Shown here: positions 1-12,000 of the stretch, piece after piece
Numbering within the stretch: position 1 is the first letter of the stretch
How the letters are laid out: each line of letters opens with the position of its first letter
Source of the DNA: Liolophura sinensis
Taxonomy: Eukaryota; Mollusca; Polyplacophora; Chitonida; Chitonidae
Direction: 5' to 3'
DNA: 64,000 bases
NCBI RefSeq assembly: GCF_032854445.1
Contig: NC_088295.1
Location: 87,937,836 to 88,001,835 of the forward strand
Position numbers and translations under genes: made by a program
Notes under the pieces: generated by a model
The model's input: the letters and a program-made list of their open reading frames with translations, nothing else
Told to the model about the DNA's origin: nothing
Database searches by the model: none

Positions 1-766
1 GCCGCTTGTGACTTTGTGGCCTTTCTATACAAAGGGAGATAACTAATGTTCAGTGATATGTGACCTAGTCGATTCAATAAATCAAGCACGTTGCAGAAGC
101 AGCTGCTCTTCGTGTTTTGGTAGTCATTTTGAGCTGAATGCTGTCCAAGCGAAGTACGAAAGTCTACAAACGGTATACATAATCTGTCATTTGCACGTTT
201 GTCAACACTTTTGTTTTGAATGCTGATATAAAGCATCGTTGTCTTGTTGTTGTTGTAACTTACGTTTCCACGTAGGCTGACATTTTGTGTAACAGATAAC
301 AGAATTAATGTGCATAACGGCCTGTTTGTACATCTAAACAGCATTATAGTAAATGTGGAACGTGTAACCCCGATACAGGTCATTAGAGTTAAATGCTTTT
401 AAATGAGTAAAACTGAATGTGAATGTGTTTTTTGTTTTGTTTTGTGCACTGGGCCAGAGAGGTCAAACTACATATCCTGTAACGTTTGTCTTTATGTACA
501 TATATGTATACCGGTATAAATGTACATTTAAACGAAGGTTAATGACAGAACGCTGTTTTGTTTTTTTTGCAGTCAATCGGTCGGTGGCTGGTAACGGTGA
601 ATGTCAGCGGTGGCCGATATAGATATGAAAGACTCGATACAGCATTTATAAAGAAGCTGCAGAGCTACCGGTATTGTGTACCTATTTTGCGTAGCGTTTG
701 GGTCGACACCACTGTAAAAGAAGACAAAGTCCCACCGCATTGACGTGTTTCTAGTTGATATCTACA
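1..766 (+). repeat. 5' LTR of the BEL/Pao element (partial)
   Basis: Positions 1-420 match 6303-6722 closely, and 560-766 match the right part of the 3' LTR (about 6920-7082). Both copies end in tctaca, after which they diverge. The first dozen or so bases of the LTR lie outside the window. The stretch 425-560 differs from the 3' copy, which carries an inverted insertion there. Confidence 0.8.
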
Positions 767-791
767 TTCATTGACGTTTGGACTGGTCAGC

Positions 792-2560
792 ATGGACTTG
801 AGTAATCTTAAGGCTATGGGCTGAGAGGGAGATGCCCTAGGCTATGCTGCAGATGATTTAACATTAGAAATCGGCCGTCAAGCAAGATCCACAATGATGA
901 CAGAAAAGGGACTTACGTACAGTCTTGAGCTATAATTCAGTGCCCTGAAAAGTCAGTACAAACAGTTAAAGGCCGTATCAACGGAAGTAAATGATCTCAT
1001 AACGAGTTCTGTTCATGAGCTGTATTCGCACCGGCTTCACAAATATGAACAATTTCTGAGCAATCGACATGATAATCTCCAGTTACCTTGTGACTTTGAA
1101 TACGATTGTGCAAACATAGCTGAACAAATAGACGGCAAGCCTACTTGAAGGCTGTTAGGTTTTTTTGTGGAACGTTGGCTCAGTAATAAATAAACTAAGA
1201 AGCAGATGTTGAATGAAGACGTTAAACCACTGTATTGACTGTATTTCTCAGATGGGATGCAAGGCTTCACTTCATAGTGGTACATCATTCATAAGTTCCC
1301 TTGCATCGGCACGGTTAAAAGAGGAACAGAGGAGAGCAGAACTGATTATCAGGTCGATAGCCTTGAAGAGGAGACAAGAGTTGAAAATGGCAAGCTTAAG
1401 ACTAAAACTTGAAGCAGCAGAATTTGACTTGAACACTGATTAGCTGGGTCAGATGCCAAAAGTAGCATAATAGATGTATTTCAGAAGTTAGAAGTAGAAA
1501 CAAAACCAATTATTACAGGATACCATGTGTCAAATATTTCCCAGGTGCAAGCCTGTACATAACCCAGGAGAAACAGGTGTGAAAGAGTACGATAGATCTT
1601 TTACAACTTCACAATTAAGTCCAGCTTCTAAACCTTTTGTTCCATTGCCACCAGGAATAATGGTATGCCATCAGTGGTAAATGCCAGTAATGGTATTGAT
1701 AATGGCTGTAGTGTTGCACACGTTTTAGTTGCCTCTCGTGCTTCTCTTACAGGTTGTAGCCCACATTGCAGGTGAGTTTACTCCCACAAGTCAAAAGTAT
1801 TCTGACACAGAACATGGTACCCTTGCCCACAGAATGTTTTAGGTTTCAGATAACAATGCATCAGCCAAGATGCCATCTTATCTGTTGCAAGACAGCTTAG
1901 GAAACCTGTACCAGAGATTAAAAGATTCTCGGGTGAAGTGTTAGAATTTATAAATTCCTGGGAAAGTTTGAAACTAAAATTGTTTCCAATGCAGAATCAG
2001 AAGATGAGAAAATGGCCTACTTAGAACAGTTTACAGTAGGTGAACCGAACAGAATTGTGTCTGGGTACAGCTACATGGAGGCTGAATACGGGTATAAAGC
2101 AGTTATGAAGAAGTTAGAATTCAGATACAGGATGTTTTGGAAAATGCGTTTGTGGAAAAGCGCCAACATGGTCAATCATTAAAGCAGATAACACTAAAGG
2201 GTCGCAGTCTACGCCTCATGGCAAAATTGCGTTTAGTACTACTCAGTCCATTGATGGTAAGGGTTCTGAAGACAAACCATCAAGCAAGAAGGGTGACAAA
2301 GACAGCTCTACTCAGCACGGTAATGAGCAGTGCGACCGGACACCGAACAAGACATGTGCATATTGTCAGCTGGCGTCTGATGCGTTTTACAACTGCCACA
2401 GATTCGGAGCATTGTCAAACCAAGACAGGATAAAATATCTAAGATCAAATGTGTTGTGTTCTGGTTGTTTTAAGCGAGGTCTTCAAAGAGCCAATTTCGG
2501 AACAAGGCAAATTGTTCAACCTGTCAGGGTCGGCATCCGACGTCGATGCATACCGAAAAG
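792..2560 (+). pseudogene. gag remnant of the BEL/Pao element
   Basis: A readable frame near 1915-2130 resembles the DUF1759 gag domain (an FSGEVLEFINSW segment and, after a frame change, EKMAYLEQF). Around 2352-2480 a cysteine/histidine cluster (CAYC...C..F...LCSGCFKRG) resembles the zinc-binding region of Pao gag proteins. A lysine/arginine-rich helical piece lies at 1213-1443. Stops and frameshifts interrupt the region repeatedly, so it is not a working gene. Confidence 0.6.
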
Positions 2561-3600
2561 ACAGTTAAGGACATCGTCGTCAGCGAAGAACAACCAGCTT
2601 TGGAGAATGTCACATCCATTAGATCCTTCTCAAACTTCTGTTATCCTGTAAGCACAAACACATCATCAGATGATGGTATCTGTACTATGGCTGTTGTACC
2701 AGTTAAGGTTCGAGTGAACAACAGTTTAACAGCTCTTGAAACATATGCATTCCTCGATCCTGGAGGGCAGTATTTCGTTCTGTTCTGCACCATTGATGCA
2801 ACAGCTGAGAGTTCAAGGCGCCAAAGTGAAGATAACGTTAGACACAGCGGCCAAGCAACATGCTTTGAGCACATATGTTATCAACGGATTGGAGATCGGA
2901 GATCTAAACTTCAGTACCCCAACCGCACTCCCGAAGATATACACCAAAGACAGAATTCCTGTAAATAAGTCTCATATTCCAACCAATCGTGATCTCTCTA
3001 GATGGGACCATCTTCATGACCTCAATCGGCCACAGCTGAATGCGGAGATAGGCCTGTTAATAGCTTTGAGTTGTTTTGTGTTCCCGGTAAACAGAACCGA
3101 TATTATTGAGAAATGGGACGAAGCCGGAAGATTGGACTTGCTAGTCACATCTTCAAACAACAGTGATTTCCCGGAGCGCATTACGGAGGAAAGTCCTCAG
3201 CCTTCTCAATAAGACAGGCAGTTACTGGAAATAGTCGAGACTTCCATGACTTTAGTAACCACTATGAAATGTATCTACCGTTCAAGATTCCTGGCATCAA
3301 GGTTCCAAACAACAACATCCAAGCTGTGCAACGACTAGTTGGTCTAAGGAAAATGGAGAAGAACTCCACATTTAAAGAGGACTATGTTGATTTTATGAGC
3401 AAGATTATCAACAGCAAGTTTGCCGAGAAAGTTTCAAAACGATTGTATATCCCGCACCATGGGTTATACCATCCCCGCAAGCCTGACAAAATACGGGTCG
3501 TCTTCGACTGTGCTGCACAGTTCATGGGGATATCACCAAACAGTTTGCTCCTGAAAGGACCGGACTAAACAAACAATTTATTGAGTGTGCTGCTGAGGCT
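2561..3600 (+). pseudogene. protease and N-terminal reverse transcriptase remnant
   Basis: At 2700-2780 the frame reads ALETYAFLDPG, the aspartic-protease active-site region of Pao elements with DPG where D-S/T-G is expected. At 3269-3568 the frame reads a typical Pao RT N-terminus (LYIPHHGLYHPRKPDKIRVV, then FDCAAQ and LLLKGPD). The parts lie in different frames and are separated by stops, so the polyprotein is broken. Confidence 0.7.
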
Positions 3601-4800
3601 CAGGCAGGGACGAGTAGCGATTATGCCAGATATAGAGTCCATGTTTTTTCAAGTTCGGTTGGCAAAAGAGGACTGTCTGTGACTATCTGCGATTCTTGTG
3701 GTGGCCGAACGGCGACTTGAACAGCAAGCCTGAAACTTATAGGGTGATCGTCCATCTTTTCGGGGCGATTTCTTCGCCAAGCTGCTGCAATGCAGCCCTA
3801 CAGCGCACGGCTAAGGAAAACCTTCCAACTTTAGTGCATCAGTGACCGACATGATCTACAAAAGTTTCCATGTAGATGAATACCTCAAGTCGGTTGACTC
3901 TGATAATGAGGTCATTGAACTGATCCAGAAAGTCTCCGAACTATGCAGCAGGCTCATAATCCTACAAGTATACAGAAAGTCTCCTTACCAAGATGCTACA
4001 AACCTGAGGGGCTTTGGCGATATCAGTCAATGTGAACTTTACCTGTTTTCAGATGCCAGCGAAAGAGGCTATGGTGTGGTTGCTTACATTAGTCTGATTA
4101 ACCAACAGGGAAGAATTCACTGTTCCTTTGTTCTTGCAAAATCCAGAATTATGCCCCTCAAGAAAATAACCGTGCGCAGCTTAGAGCTCACTGCTGCAAA
4201 AGTGGCAGCCAGATTCAGCTTGCTAATCAAAAGACAGCTGGAGTATTGCATTCAGAGAGTCATGTTTTAGACAGACAGTCAAGCAGTCTTGATTTACATT
4301 CATAGTGAAATTGGACGATTTCACACGTTTGTTGCAAAGCGTCTCGCAGCAATTCGCGAAATGTCTGAGCCTGGTGACTGGGCATACGTAGACACAAAAA
4401 CCAACCCAGCCGATCTAGCATCACGTGGACAAGACATGAAGTCTTTTCTAAACAACGACACTTGGTTGCTAGGTCTTCCCTTTCTGTGGATGCCGGAATC
4501 AAATTGGCCAGCTTTAAACGTACATTGTACAGCATATCTGACGAAGATCCAGAACTCCGGAAAACAGTGAATGTGACAATTCAGGACCTCAGTGCCATAG
4601 GTAAGTTGATGTCCCACTATTCTTCATGGTGGAGACTGACAAGGGCAGTAGCGTGGTTCCTGCAAGGCGTACTCAATGTGAAGAAATGGGCAAAACTTCG
4701 TAGGAAACTCTTCACACGAGAGAGCCCCACAGAGCCAGATCCAGTGAAGAGACAGCTGATAGTGGGTGCGTAAATGAAAGCGTTAAGACATTAGCACCGT
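3601..4800 (+). pseudogene. RT core and RNase H remnant
   Basis: The RT core from 3601 to 3840 contains several stops and appears shortened. Where Pao RTs carry the YVDD catalytic box, the frame at about 3860-3890 reads FHVDEYLKSV, so key residues are changed. From 4040 to 4270 the RNase H-like segment is clear (LYLFSDASERGYGVVAYISL, then LELTAAKVAARF). A further in-frame piece at 4320-4570 (TNPADLASRG) matches the region between RNase H and integrase in Pao elements. Confidence 0.75.
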
Positions 4801-4806
4801 AAGACG

Positions 4807-5660
4807 TTGAAAGTTAGTTCCGTTCAGCTGCCTATAGAAGTTCTACTGGCAGCTGAGAAGTGCCTTATATGCCATGTCCAAAGGCAATACTTCGCACACG
4901 AGATTGAAGTTCTTTCAAGTCAAGGCTACCCAACACCCCAAAAGTCCCTAAACAAGAGTAACCCTATCCACTGCCTGGATCCATTTCTCTCAGAAGGGAT
5001 ACTTAGAGTAGGTGGCAGCCTGAACCGTGCCAGCATTCATTACACTGCAAAGCATCCGGTTTTGTTACCTAAGAACTTCCCTCTTTCAAGGGCGATCCTA
5101 GGGGAAATTCACGGGTCACCGGGGCACTTGGAAAAAACTTACGTCATCACGAAATCTCGTGAGAAGTATTGGATTGTTGGAGCCAGCGGGCTAATCAAAT
5201 CCATCTTATCGAAATGCACGACCTGTCGAAAATACCACGCAAAAGGCGGTGTTCAGAAAATGGCTGACCTTCCAGAGGATCGACCGACTCCCAACGAACC
5301 ACCGTTTTCCTGCGTGGGAGTGGATTATTTTGGACCTTTGGAAGTAAAAAGGGGCCAAGGCACTGTAAAGAGATACGGTTTAATATTTACATGCATGACC
5401 ACCCGGGCTATCCATCTTGAAGTAGCCGCTGCACTGGTTACCAGCTCGTGCATTAATTCCCTTCGAAGATTTATGGCAAGAAGAAGATGTATTCCGATAA
5501 CGGGACTAAATTGGTTGGTAGACAGCAGGAGCTCCAATTGGAAATTGAACAAAGGAGTCTAGCAAACATTGCGTCAACTTTGCAGCAAAGAGGTGTGGAC
5601 TGGAAGTTCAATCCCTGCTGGTTCCCATTTAGGAGGTATTTGGGAACGTCGAATAAGATC
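4807..5660 (+). pseudogene. integrase remnant of the BEL/Pao element
   Basis: This is the longest surviving frame of the element (4807-5562, 251 codons). It shows an H2C2-like zinc-binding region (HGSPGHLEKTY ... CTTCRKYHAK) followed by the start of the integrase core (CVGVDYFGPL, then TRAIHLEV). The core breaks off near 5560 with a stop and frame change. A continuation is visible at about 5580-5660, where the region with the later catalytic residue would lie. Non-functional as read. Confidence 0.8.
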
Positions 5661-5879
5661 GGTTAGGAAAGTGTTGTTTGTTCTCCTGCAAGGAAACATC
5701 ACTCTGCTGGAAGACGACACTGTTCTGTGAGGTGGAGGACGATTTTAAATTCACGTGCTCTTACGGAAATGCCCTGCAGTCCTCAAGACCTTAAGGCCAT
5801 TACCCCTAATGACTTGTTACTCTTGCTTCCCGGAATATTTGATGAAAAGGACTGTTACATTAGAAGGAGATGGTAGCAA

Positions 5880-6164
5880 GTGCGGTATTTGACAAATGTG
5901 TTTTGGAGGCGGTGGATACGTGAGTATTTGCCACTGCTCCAAGAGCGTCAGAAATGGACAAAGCCACGTCGAAATCTCGCTGAGGATGACCTCGTTCTTC
6001 TAGTCGATAACTCCCCAAGGTCATCTTGCTCGCTTGGCAGAGTTCTTCAAGTGTATAAGGACCGTAAAGGATATGTCATAATAGTTAAGGTGAGGACCAA
6101 ATCAAATGTACTACGATGTCCTGTTGATAAGCTGTGTCTTATTCGTGAGGGAGAGTCTCAGTAA
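5880..6164 (+). pseudogene. C-terminal integrase-associated domain remnant
   Basis: The frame carries REYLPLLQERQKW and EDDLVLLVDNSPR, then SLGRVLQVYKDRKG and LRCPVDKLCLI. This is the DUF5641-like domain that ends BEL/Pao pol proteins. It terminates at a stop at 6162-6164, about 125 bases before the 3' LTR, the expected position for the end of pol. Confidence 0.75.
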
Positions 6165-6289
6165 TGTTAGACTGATTTGTGCCACGTTATTGGATGGCGC
6201 TTAGTGAGATGAATGTTTTGTCATAGTTTTGCCCATCGTGCTATAATAAGTAATTGTTATCGTGTACCTATAACAATTAAAGGGTGGCG

Positions 6290-7082
6290 TGTTAGGGCCA
6301 AACAGTCACTTGTGACTTTGTGGCCTTTCTATGCAAAGGGAGAATAACTAATGTTCAGTGATATGTGATCTAGTCGATTGATTAAATCAAGCACGTTGCA
6401 GAAGCAGCAGCCCTTCGTGTTTTGTTATTCATTTTGAGCTGAATGCTGTCCAAGCGAAGTACGAAAATCTACAAACGTTTGTTGCGTAAATAAGACTTAA
6501 GACTTTGTTTTGGATGGTGATATAAAGCATCGTTGTCTTGTTGTTGTTGTAACTTACGTTTCCAAGTAGGCTGACATTTTGTGTAACAGATAACAGAATT
6601 AATGTGCATAACGGCCTGTTTGTAAATCTAAGACAGCATTATAGTAAATGTGGAACGTGTAACCCTGATAGAGATCATCAGAGTTAAATGCTTTTAAATG
6701 AGTAAAACTGAATGTGAATGTGTTTTTTGTACATACCGGTATACATATATGTACACAAAGAGCTCTGTAGCTCTGTAGCTTCTTTACAAATGCTATATTG
6801 AGTCCTTCATATCTGTATCGGTCACCGCTGACATTCATCGTTACCAACACCGACTGATTGACTGCAATTAACCAAAACATTAATGACAAGGGTTAATGAC
6901 AGAACACTGTTTTGATTAATTGCAGTCAATCAGTCGGTGATTGGTAACGATGAATGTCAGCGGTGACCAATATAGATATGAAGGACTCAATACAGCATTT
7001 GTAAAGAAGCTGCAGAGCTACTGGTATTGTGACCAAGTCCCCCGCATTGACGTGTTTCTTGTGTTTCTTGTTGATATCTACA
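6290..7082 (+). repeat. 3' LTR of the BEL/Pao element
   Basis: Begins TGTTAGGGCC directly after the purine-rich tract and ends tctaca. It matches the 5' LTR over most of its length but carries an extra inverted segment at 6761-6890. Confidence 0.82.
6761..7022. repeat. long inverted repeat inside the 3' LTR
   Basis: The segment at about 6761-6880 is a near-exact reverse complement of 6911-7022, with roughly 110-base arms and a spacer of about 30 bases. The left arm has no counterpart in the 5' LTR. A transcript across this region could fold into a long hairpin. Confidence 0.85.
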
Positions 7083-7360
7083 CAGGGTGGCGAACATCCT
7101 AAACACAACTCTGAGCTCAGGGTGGCGAACATCCTAAACACAACTCTGAACACAGGGTGGCAAATATCCTAAACACAATTCTGAACAACAGGGTGGCGAA
7201 CATCCTAAACACAACTCTGAACACAGGGTGGCGAACATCCTAAACACAATTCTGAACACAGGGTGGCGAACATCCTAAACACAACTCTGAACACAGGGTG
7301 GCGAACATCCTAAACACAACTCTGAACACAGGGTGGCGAACATACTAAACACAACTCTGA
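7083..7360. repeat. 35-bp tandem repeat, about 8 copies
   Basis: The unit starts cagggtggcgaacatcctaa and recurs every 35 bases with few changes. It abuts the end of the 3' LTR. The core agggtggcg is identical to the 9 bases just before the 3' LTR (6281-6289). Confidence 0.9.
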
Positions 7361-8787
7361 TGGCATTCCTGAGCCCGAGATAAGGCAACTTGTCCTGGAA
7401 AACTTGAAATTGCTCCACTTGTTTCCATTTTACTACGTTTCTGTCGTTTCACATAAAGCTAAGCAATGGACGTTTTCTGTGAATTTGTGTCCTACAAAAT
7501 TAGTATAAATCTACATGTTAAAGACCAGTACGTTGGAGGTTCCTATCACATGTGGGAAATTGCATCAAGGTGGCCAGTACAACAGCACAAGCCTAGTAAT
7601 ACATAAACATGACCCCGGGGATAAGGACAGAGGTCATCTCTTTAGATGATGACTGTGTATTTATGTATGATTTACCAAATGTGATGCATAAAGCTTCCTA
7701 ATCAAACTTACATATACAAGTGTCTCATATTAGAGCCTTTGAAGTGTACTCCAAAATAAGGAATAGTATGATTAAAATTAATGAATGGTGACTAGAATTT
7801 ATGAAAGGACCATGGCTGAAAATATGAAGACTAAATTTAAAATTTACACTATATACATCAGTATACCAGCTTAAGTAGTTCCGTGAAGTTTTCTCTGTCT
7901 TTTGTGCTCAAAGTAAAGATGGTTAGGACCAAATAGTAACCGCTTGGGAATAAAACCTGTCTGAATAATTTCCAAGTAGAGTTAATCTGGATCGATACTG
8001 ACGGAACAAAAAAAATGAATACAGTTTGCATTCAGTTTAATGAAGAACTTGGAGAAATGTACATATAAAGGTTAAGGTTCAAAGCTAAATCATCTTCACA
8101 CTTGAAGTCGGAGTCAAGGGCAAAAAATCTACTACAACTTGAGTGAACTGAATGATATATAGACCTTTATTAGAGTGTTTTGGGGTACCATTTGAGATGA
8201 GCGCGTAGGTTGTTTGGATGAGATATATATACGCATAAACACTTGCCCACGTTAACAGCGGGCCATGTTGTTTTAATGAGCACGGGACATCTGCCGATTC
8301 CACCACGGACGGCGCTCGCTGACAGGCTGACGTTACTGAAATTGAGTTCATTTGGGAATCTGTCTCGAAACCGCCACTTGGTGTTTGTTGTTACACAGCA
8401 GTGCATTTCTTCTTGAGGAAATCCTCTGGAGAGAAGATCAATGGATGAGCGAACGGGAGAATGCTTCTCCGCACTCGCGAAATAACAGCCTAGAATCTAC
8501 TTCGTTCTTCATAATTTGTTGTCTGGATCAGTATTTATCATCTACTAGGAATACACTTCTTAAAGACAGACCGGGAAAGTTTCTGTCTGGGGCAACAAAG
8601 GTATTGTCCTCTCACAGAACTCTTCATCGACTGTCATCGTTCGTTAGCTTGAAAAATAAGGTGAAGTAAAAACTTTCCTACGTCTGATGATTTCTTCTGA
8701 TGATACATGGGTGAACCTGAACCAGATTATTTTGGAGCAGTAACATTCTGGTTGACAATGTGCCAAACTTCTGTTATTTAATGTTCA
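7361..8787. other. no gene recognised
   Basis: AT-rich sequence. Open frames near 8085-8670 on both strands show no motif I recognise and no supported splice structure. I see no RNA gene or mobile element here. Confidence 0.5.
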
Positions 8788-9030
8788 AAGTGAAAATTTT
8801 GCAACAAATTGGGTATTATTAATTCTTGTATTATTAACTTCTGTCAGGACGAAGTGAAAAGTTTGCAACAAGTTGGGTATTATTAATTCTTGTATTATTA
8901 ACTTCTGTCAGGACAAAGTGAAAATTTTGCAACAAACTGGGTATTATTAATTCTTGTATTATTAACTTCTATCAGGACAAAGTGAAAAGTTTGCAACAAA
9001 CTGGGTATTATTAATTCTTGTATTATTAAA
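8788..9030. repeat. 64-bp tandem repeat, about 4 copies
   Basis: The unit starting aagtgaaaattttgcaacaa recurs at 8788, 8852 and two further positions at the same spacing, with single-base changes. The last copy is partial. Confidence 0.9.
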
Positions 9031-12000
9031 TGTTTCAGCCCATCGACGAAGAAAAAGATCTTCACCGTCCTTATATATTAAGCAAACCACACGAGTAGGT
9101 TTTGTCACAGAGCTCTACAGATATAACATTCAGTGACACTCAATACATGTAACTGTTGTACAATTCCGCATTTATATTAAGATAATTAATATGCATATAT
9201 TTTGCTGACTTTTTATAAATGAGTTCCATATTGATAAAAACAAAAAAGTAGATAGGCGTGCGCAAGCATTTTGCAGTTATATAGTTATTTTAAGATGGCC
9301 TCGTCCAAGTGTTCAGTCGTCATTCACGAAATGAAGGCATGGTGCAAACCATGCTGGTAATCAGAAGTCGCTTGTGTATGTCACTTGTGTATGGCGTAGT
9401 TTCTGGTACTGCGGTGTTACGTTGTGTCGTCGCAATCCAACACCTGCACAAAAACCCAATGCCAAAACTGTTTTAAGAGAAAGTGGCATTGTTCACGGTG
9501 TATTGGATGGAACAAGTGGCAGAGAAATGGTGTGTGGAGGGACAGCAGGCGTACAGAATAGAAAATTGGCGGTGACAAGTTTCTATCAACAGTATCGGCT
9601 GACAAAGTATCTCACTTTATTGGATTACAGACTTTCCGATCGAATTCAATAGGGGTTAAAGTACTTGTTAGCGGAATCCTTCGCCACTTCCTTTAATTGA
9701 TTTTACTTGTAAGGAAGCTTTGTAGTTGGACTCGCCGGAGATGGGCGTTGTTTGCTCTATGAATTAAGAGGTTGCAGAGTAATAAGTCTCTCAGGGGCAC
9801 ATGATATCCCTACTGGACTGAATCCATATCAGTCAGCGCCTGGAGAAAACACTCATCTGAAACTGGTTGGTTTGGGAAAGCCTTAGACGGAAGGTTAATA
9901 GTTCCGTCTACCAAGTTGGCCACAGGTTATGGCGGCACTGGTGCTAGGAAAAAAAAAACGCCTAAAACGAAGAACACTCACTTGGCCATCATATTTACGG
10001 TAAACCACGGAACTGTGTTAGAAGAGCTGCACACAAAGCGTTGGGTTTAAACACAGAAGCCTATCAGTCTAACAACTCTCCGGCTTGTAGAAAACCTGTC
10101 TTCAAAAATAATTTTATTTCCTGAAATATTCATTGCTAAGGGTTACATTCTACTTGTCAGATACTGAGATATAGTATAATTCGGGTGTAGTAAACTACGC
10201 ACCAAATACTGTAGTTTATATTTGACCTTTTTGTCTTTTGATTGCACATGCCTTAATTATTAACTCCATGTACTGACCTGTCTGAAACCTTTAAAACTTG
10301 AGGTTTTCTTTAATATGCTAATAAATCAGTTGTCTTGCGAACATACCTTGAAAACTTTTGACTGTTTTTCTGTGCATGATTACGTCCTAATTTCGTACTT
10401 AATATACTTTCTTAGTTCTTTGATGGGTTATATTATACGTCGTTTTGGGAATTGGCATTGTGATTATTCCTTATTGGTTGAAAGTTGGAATACGAATGTC
10501 TGTTTGGACGAATACATTTGTTAGATCTGTCTGCTAATATTATCTTTCATTAGTAACAAGTTCTAAGGCTTGTTCTTCTCACTCTCTCAATAATAGTCCG
10601 CAAATCAGTCACGCGAGATGACTGAATTAAAGCGGCCGGTCAGATTTTGAGTTCAGGCTATTAACCCTTTGTCGAATAAAAAAGACTCAAGAAAAGGGAG
10701 GCTTGGAACTGCATGGAAGACTACAAAATTAAGATCAATAAAAAATTAGAATTCAGAATGCTGTGTGCTTCATTTCTTTATGGTCCTAACCATCTTTGCA
10801 ATATCGTTTGAAGCATTTTATTTCACAAATAAGTCCCCAGTGATAGATGTAATGTACTGCTTCTTGGGCTACTTCTTTGGCTCTCCCGTACGAAAGTTAA
10901 GAAACTTTATAATAATGTAGCGTATTTTTAGACACGCTGCAACCCCAACCCAAGTGAGGATCTATATTCTCAAATACTAAACCTATCCTTCCCTTTCTAA
11001 ACCAAGACAAGGTCACAAGGATGCAAAACGATTTGTCTTTCCTTTTTAAACATTTTCTAAGAGGAAAAACAAAAATTTACGCTTTATTTCAGTTTGAGAG
11101 ATACAGAAGCCCATTGTGACCAACGCACCTACGAGATACACAACAATTCCACAATGCAACAGTTTCGTCACCCGCAATGCCACGTGATTTGCATAACAAG
11201 AACGTAAGCGTCATAAGACGAAATACGGGGAACCACGCCAAGTTTGCTAAAAGGTTGTGTTGTCGTTTTATCGACTTAACAAATGAAAAATGAGAGAACC
11301 GCGATGATGATGTGATGTGAAATCGAAATAGTCGACAACGTCATAACACGACATTTCATTTGCAAGCTGTCGTCTGTAACATGTTTGCAGTGATCGGACG
11401 TTCCACTAGCTAGTATTTTCAGCAGCTCTGTCCCCTGTCCCTAATGTCAGCCGTAGGTTCAAGGTACGCTGGACATGTTATTGAACAAAACAATTTTTCC
11501 ACATGTTTGTTGTGGGCAAACTCAGTCAATTATTGTGCATTGAGTTTATTGATATACTCTTAGAATACCGTCGTTGATCGGAAGGCGATATTTTAACATT
11601 AAAACGTCTATTGGCCTCAGTAACTGACAGCCATTGCATTGGGACATTGGTGACGGCATTTTAAGTTAAAATGTAGCACTGCCACGTTGTCGTGGTGTCT
11701 TCAATTTATTTGTTTCTTTTCTTGGCACATATCGCGACAATAAAGTCCGTTATTGCCTTCAACCATATTGATTTTCATTTAGTTAGCACAAGTCATCCAA
11801 CAGCTTACGGACGGATCGTCGTTTTCCCTGGGGCTCTGCTTGGTTTCCCCCCTGTGACATTGTCGTCGCATTAAGTCATGGGCAAAAAGCAAGAGAACCA
11901 CAACATTGTTCCTTATAATGGGGCGGTTCTCTGTCTTCGATAGGCCACGAGTGGGGAAATTTTAACCTATAATGTCATTTTAAAGGCGCAGATATTTCCA

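Larger units (their letters stand above)
1..7082 (+). mobile_element. BEL/Pao LTR retrotransposon, degenerate, left end truncated
   Basis: Two related terminal blocks (1-766 and 6290-7082) flank remnants of gag, aspartic protease, reverse transcriptase, RNase H and integrase in the gag-PR-RT-RH-IN order of BEL/Pao elements. The internal frames are broken by many stops and frame changes, so no full-length polyprotein can be read. The 3' LTR starts with TG after a purine-rich stretch (6275-6289) and ends in CA. The window begins inside the 5' LTR, so the left target-site duplication cannot be seen. The two LTRs differ by substitutions and by a large inverted insertion in the 3' copy, consistent with an old, inactive insertion. 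Family assignment rests on the RNase H and integrase motifs and is strong; the exact lineage is not determined. Confidence 0.88.

Noticed and set aside
7083..7360. CRISPR-like array
   Set aside because: Units are contiguous 35-base repeats with no unique spacers, in a eukaryotic genome.
11808..11880. Possible very old SINE fragment (ccctggggctctgcttggtt, then cgtcgtcg-like end)
   Set aside because: Similarity to the SINE body is short and gapped; not strong enough to call by eye.
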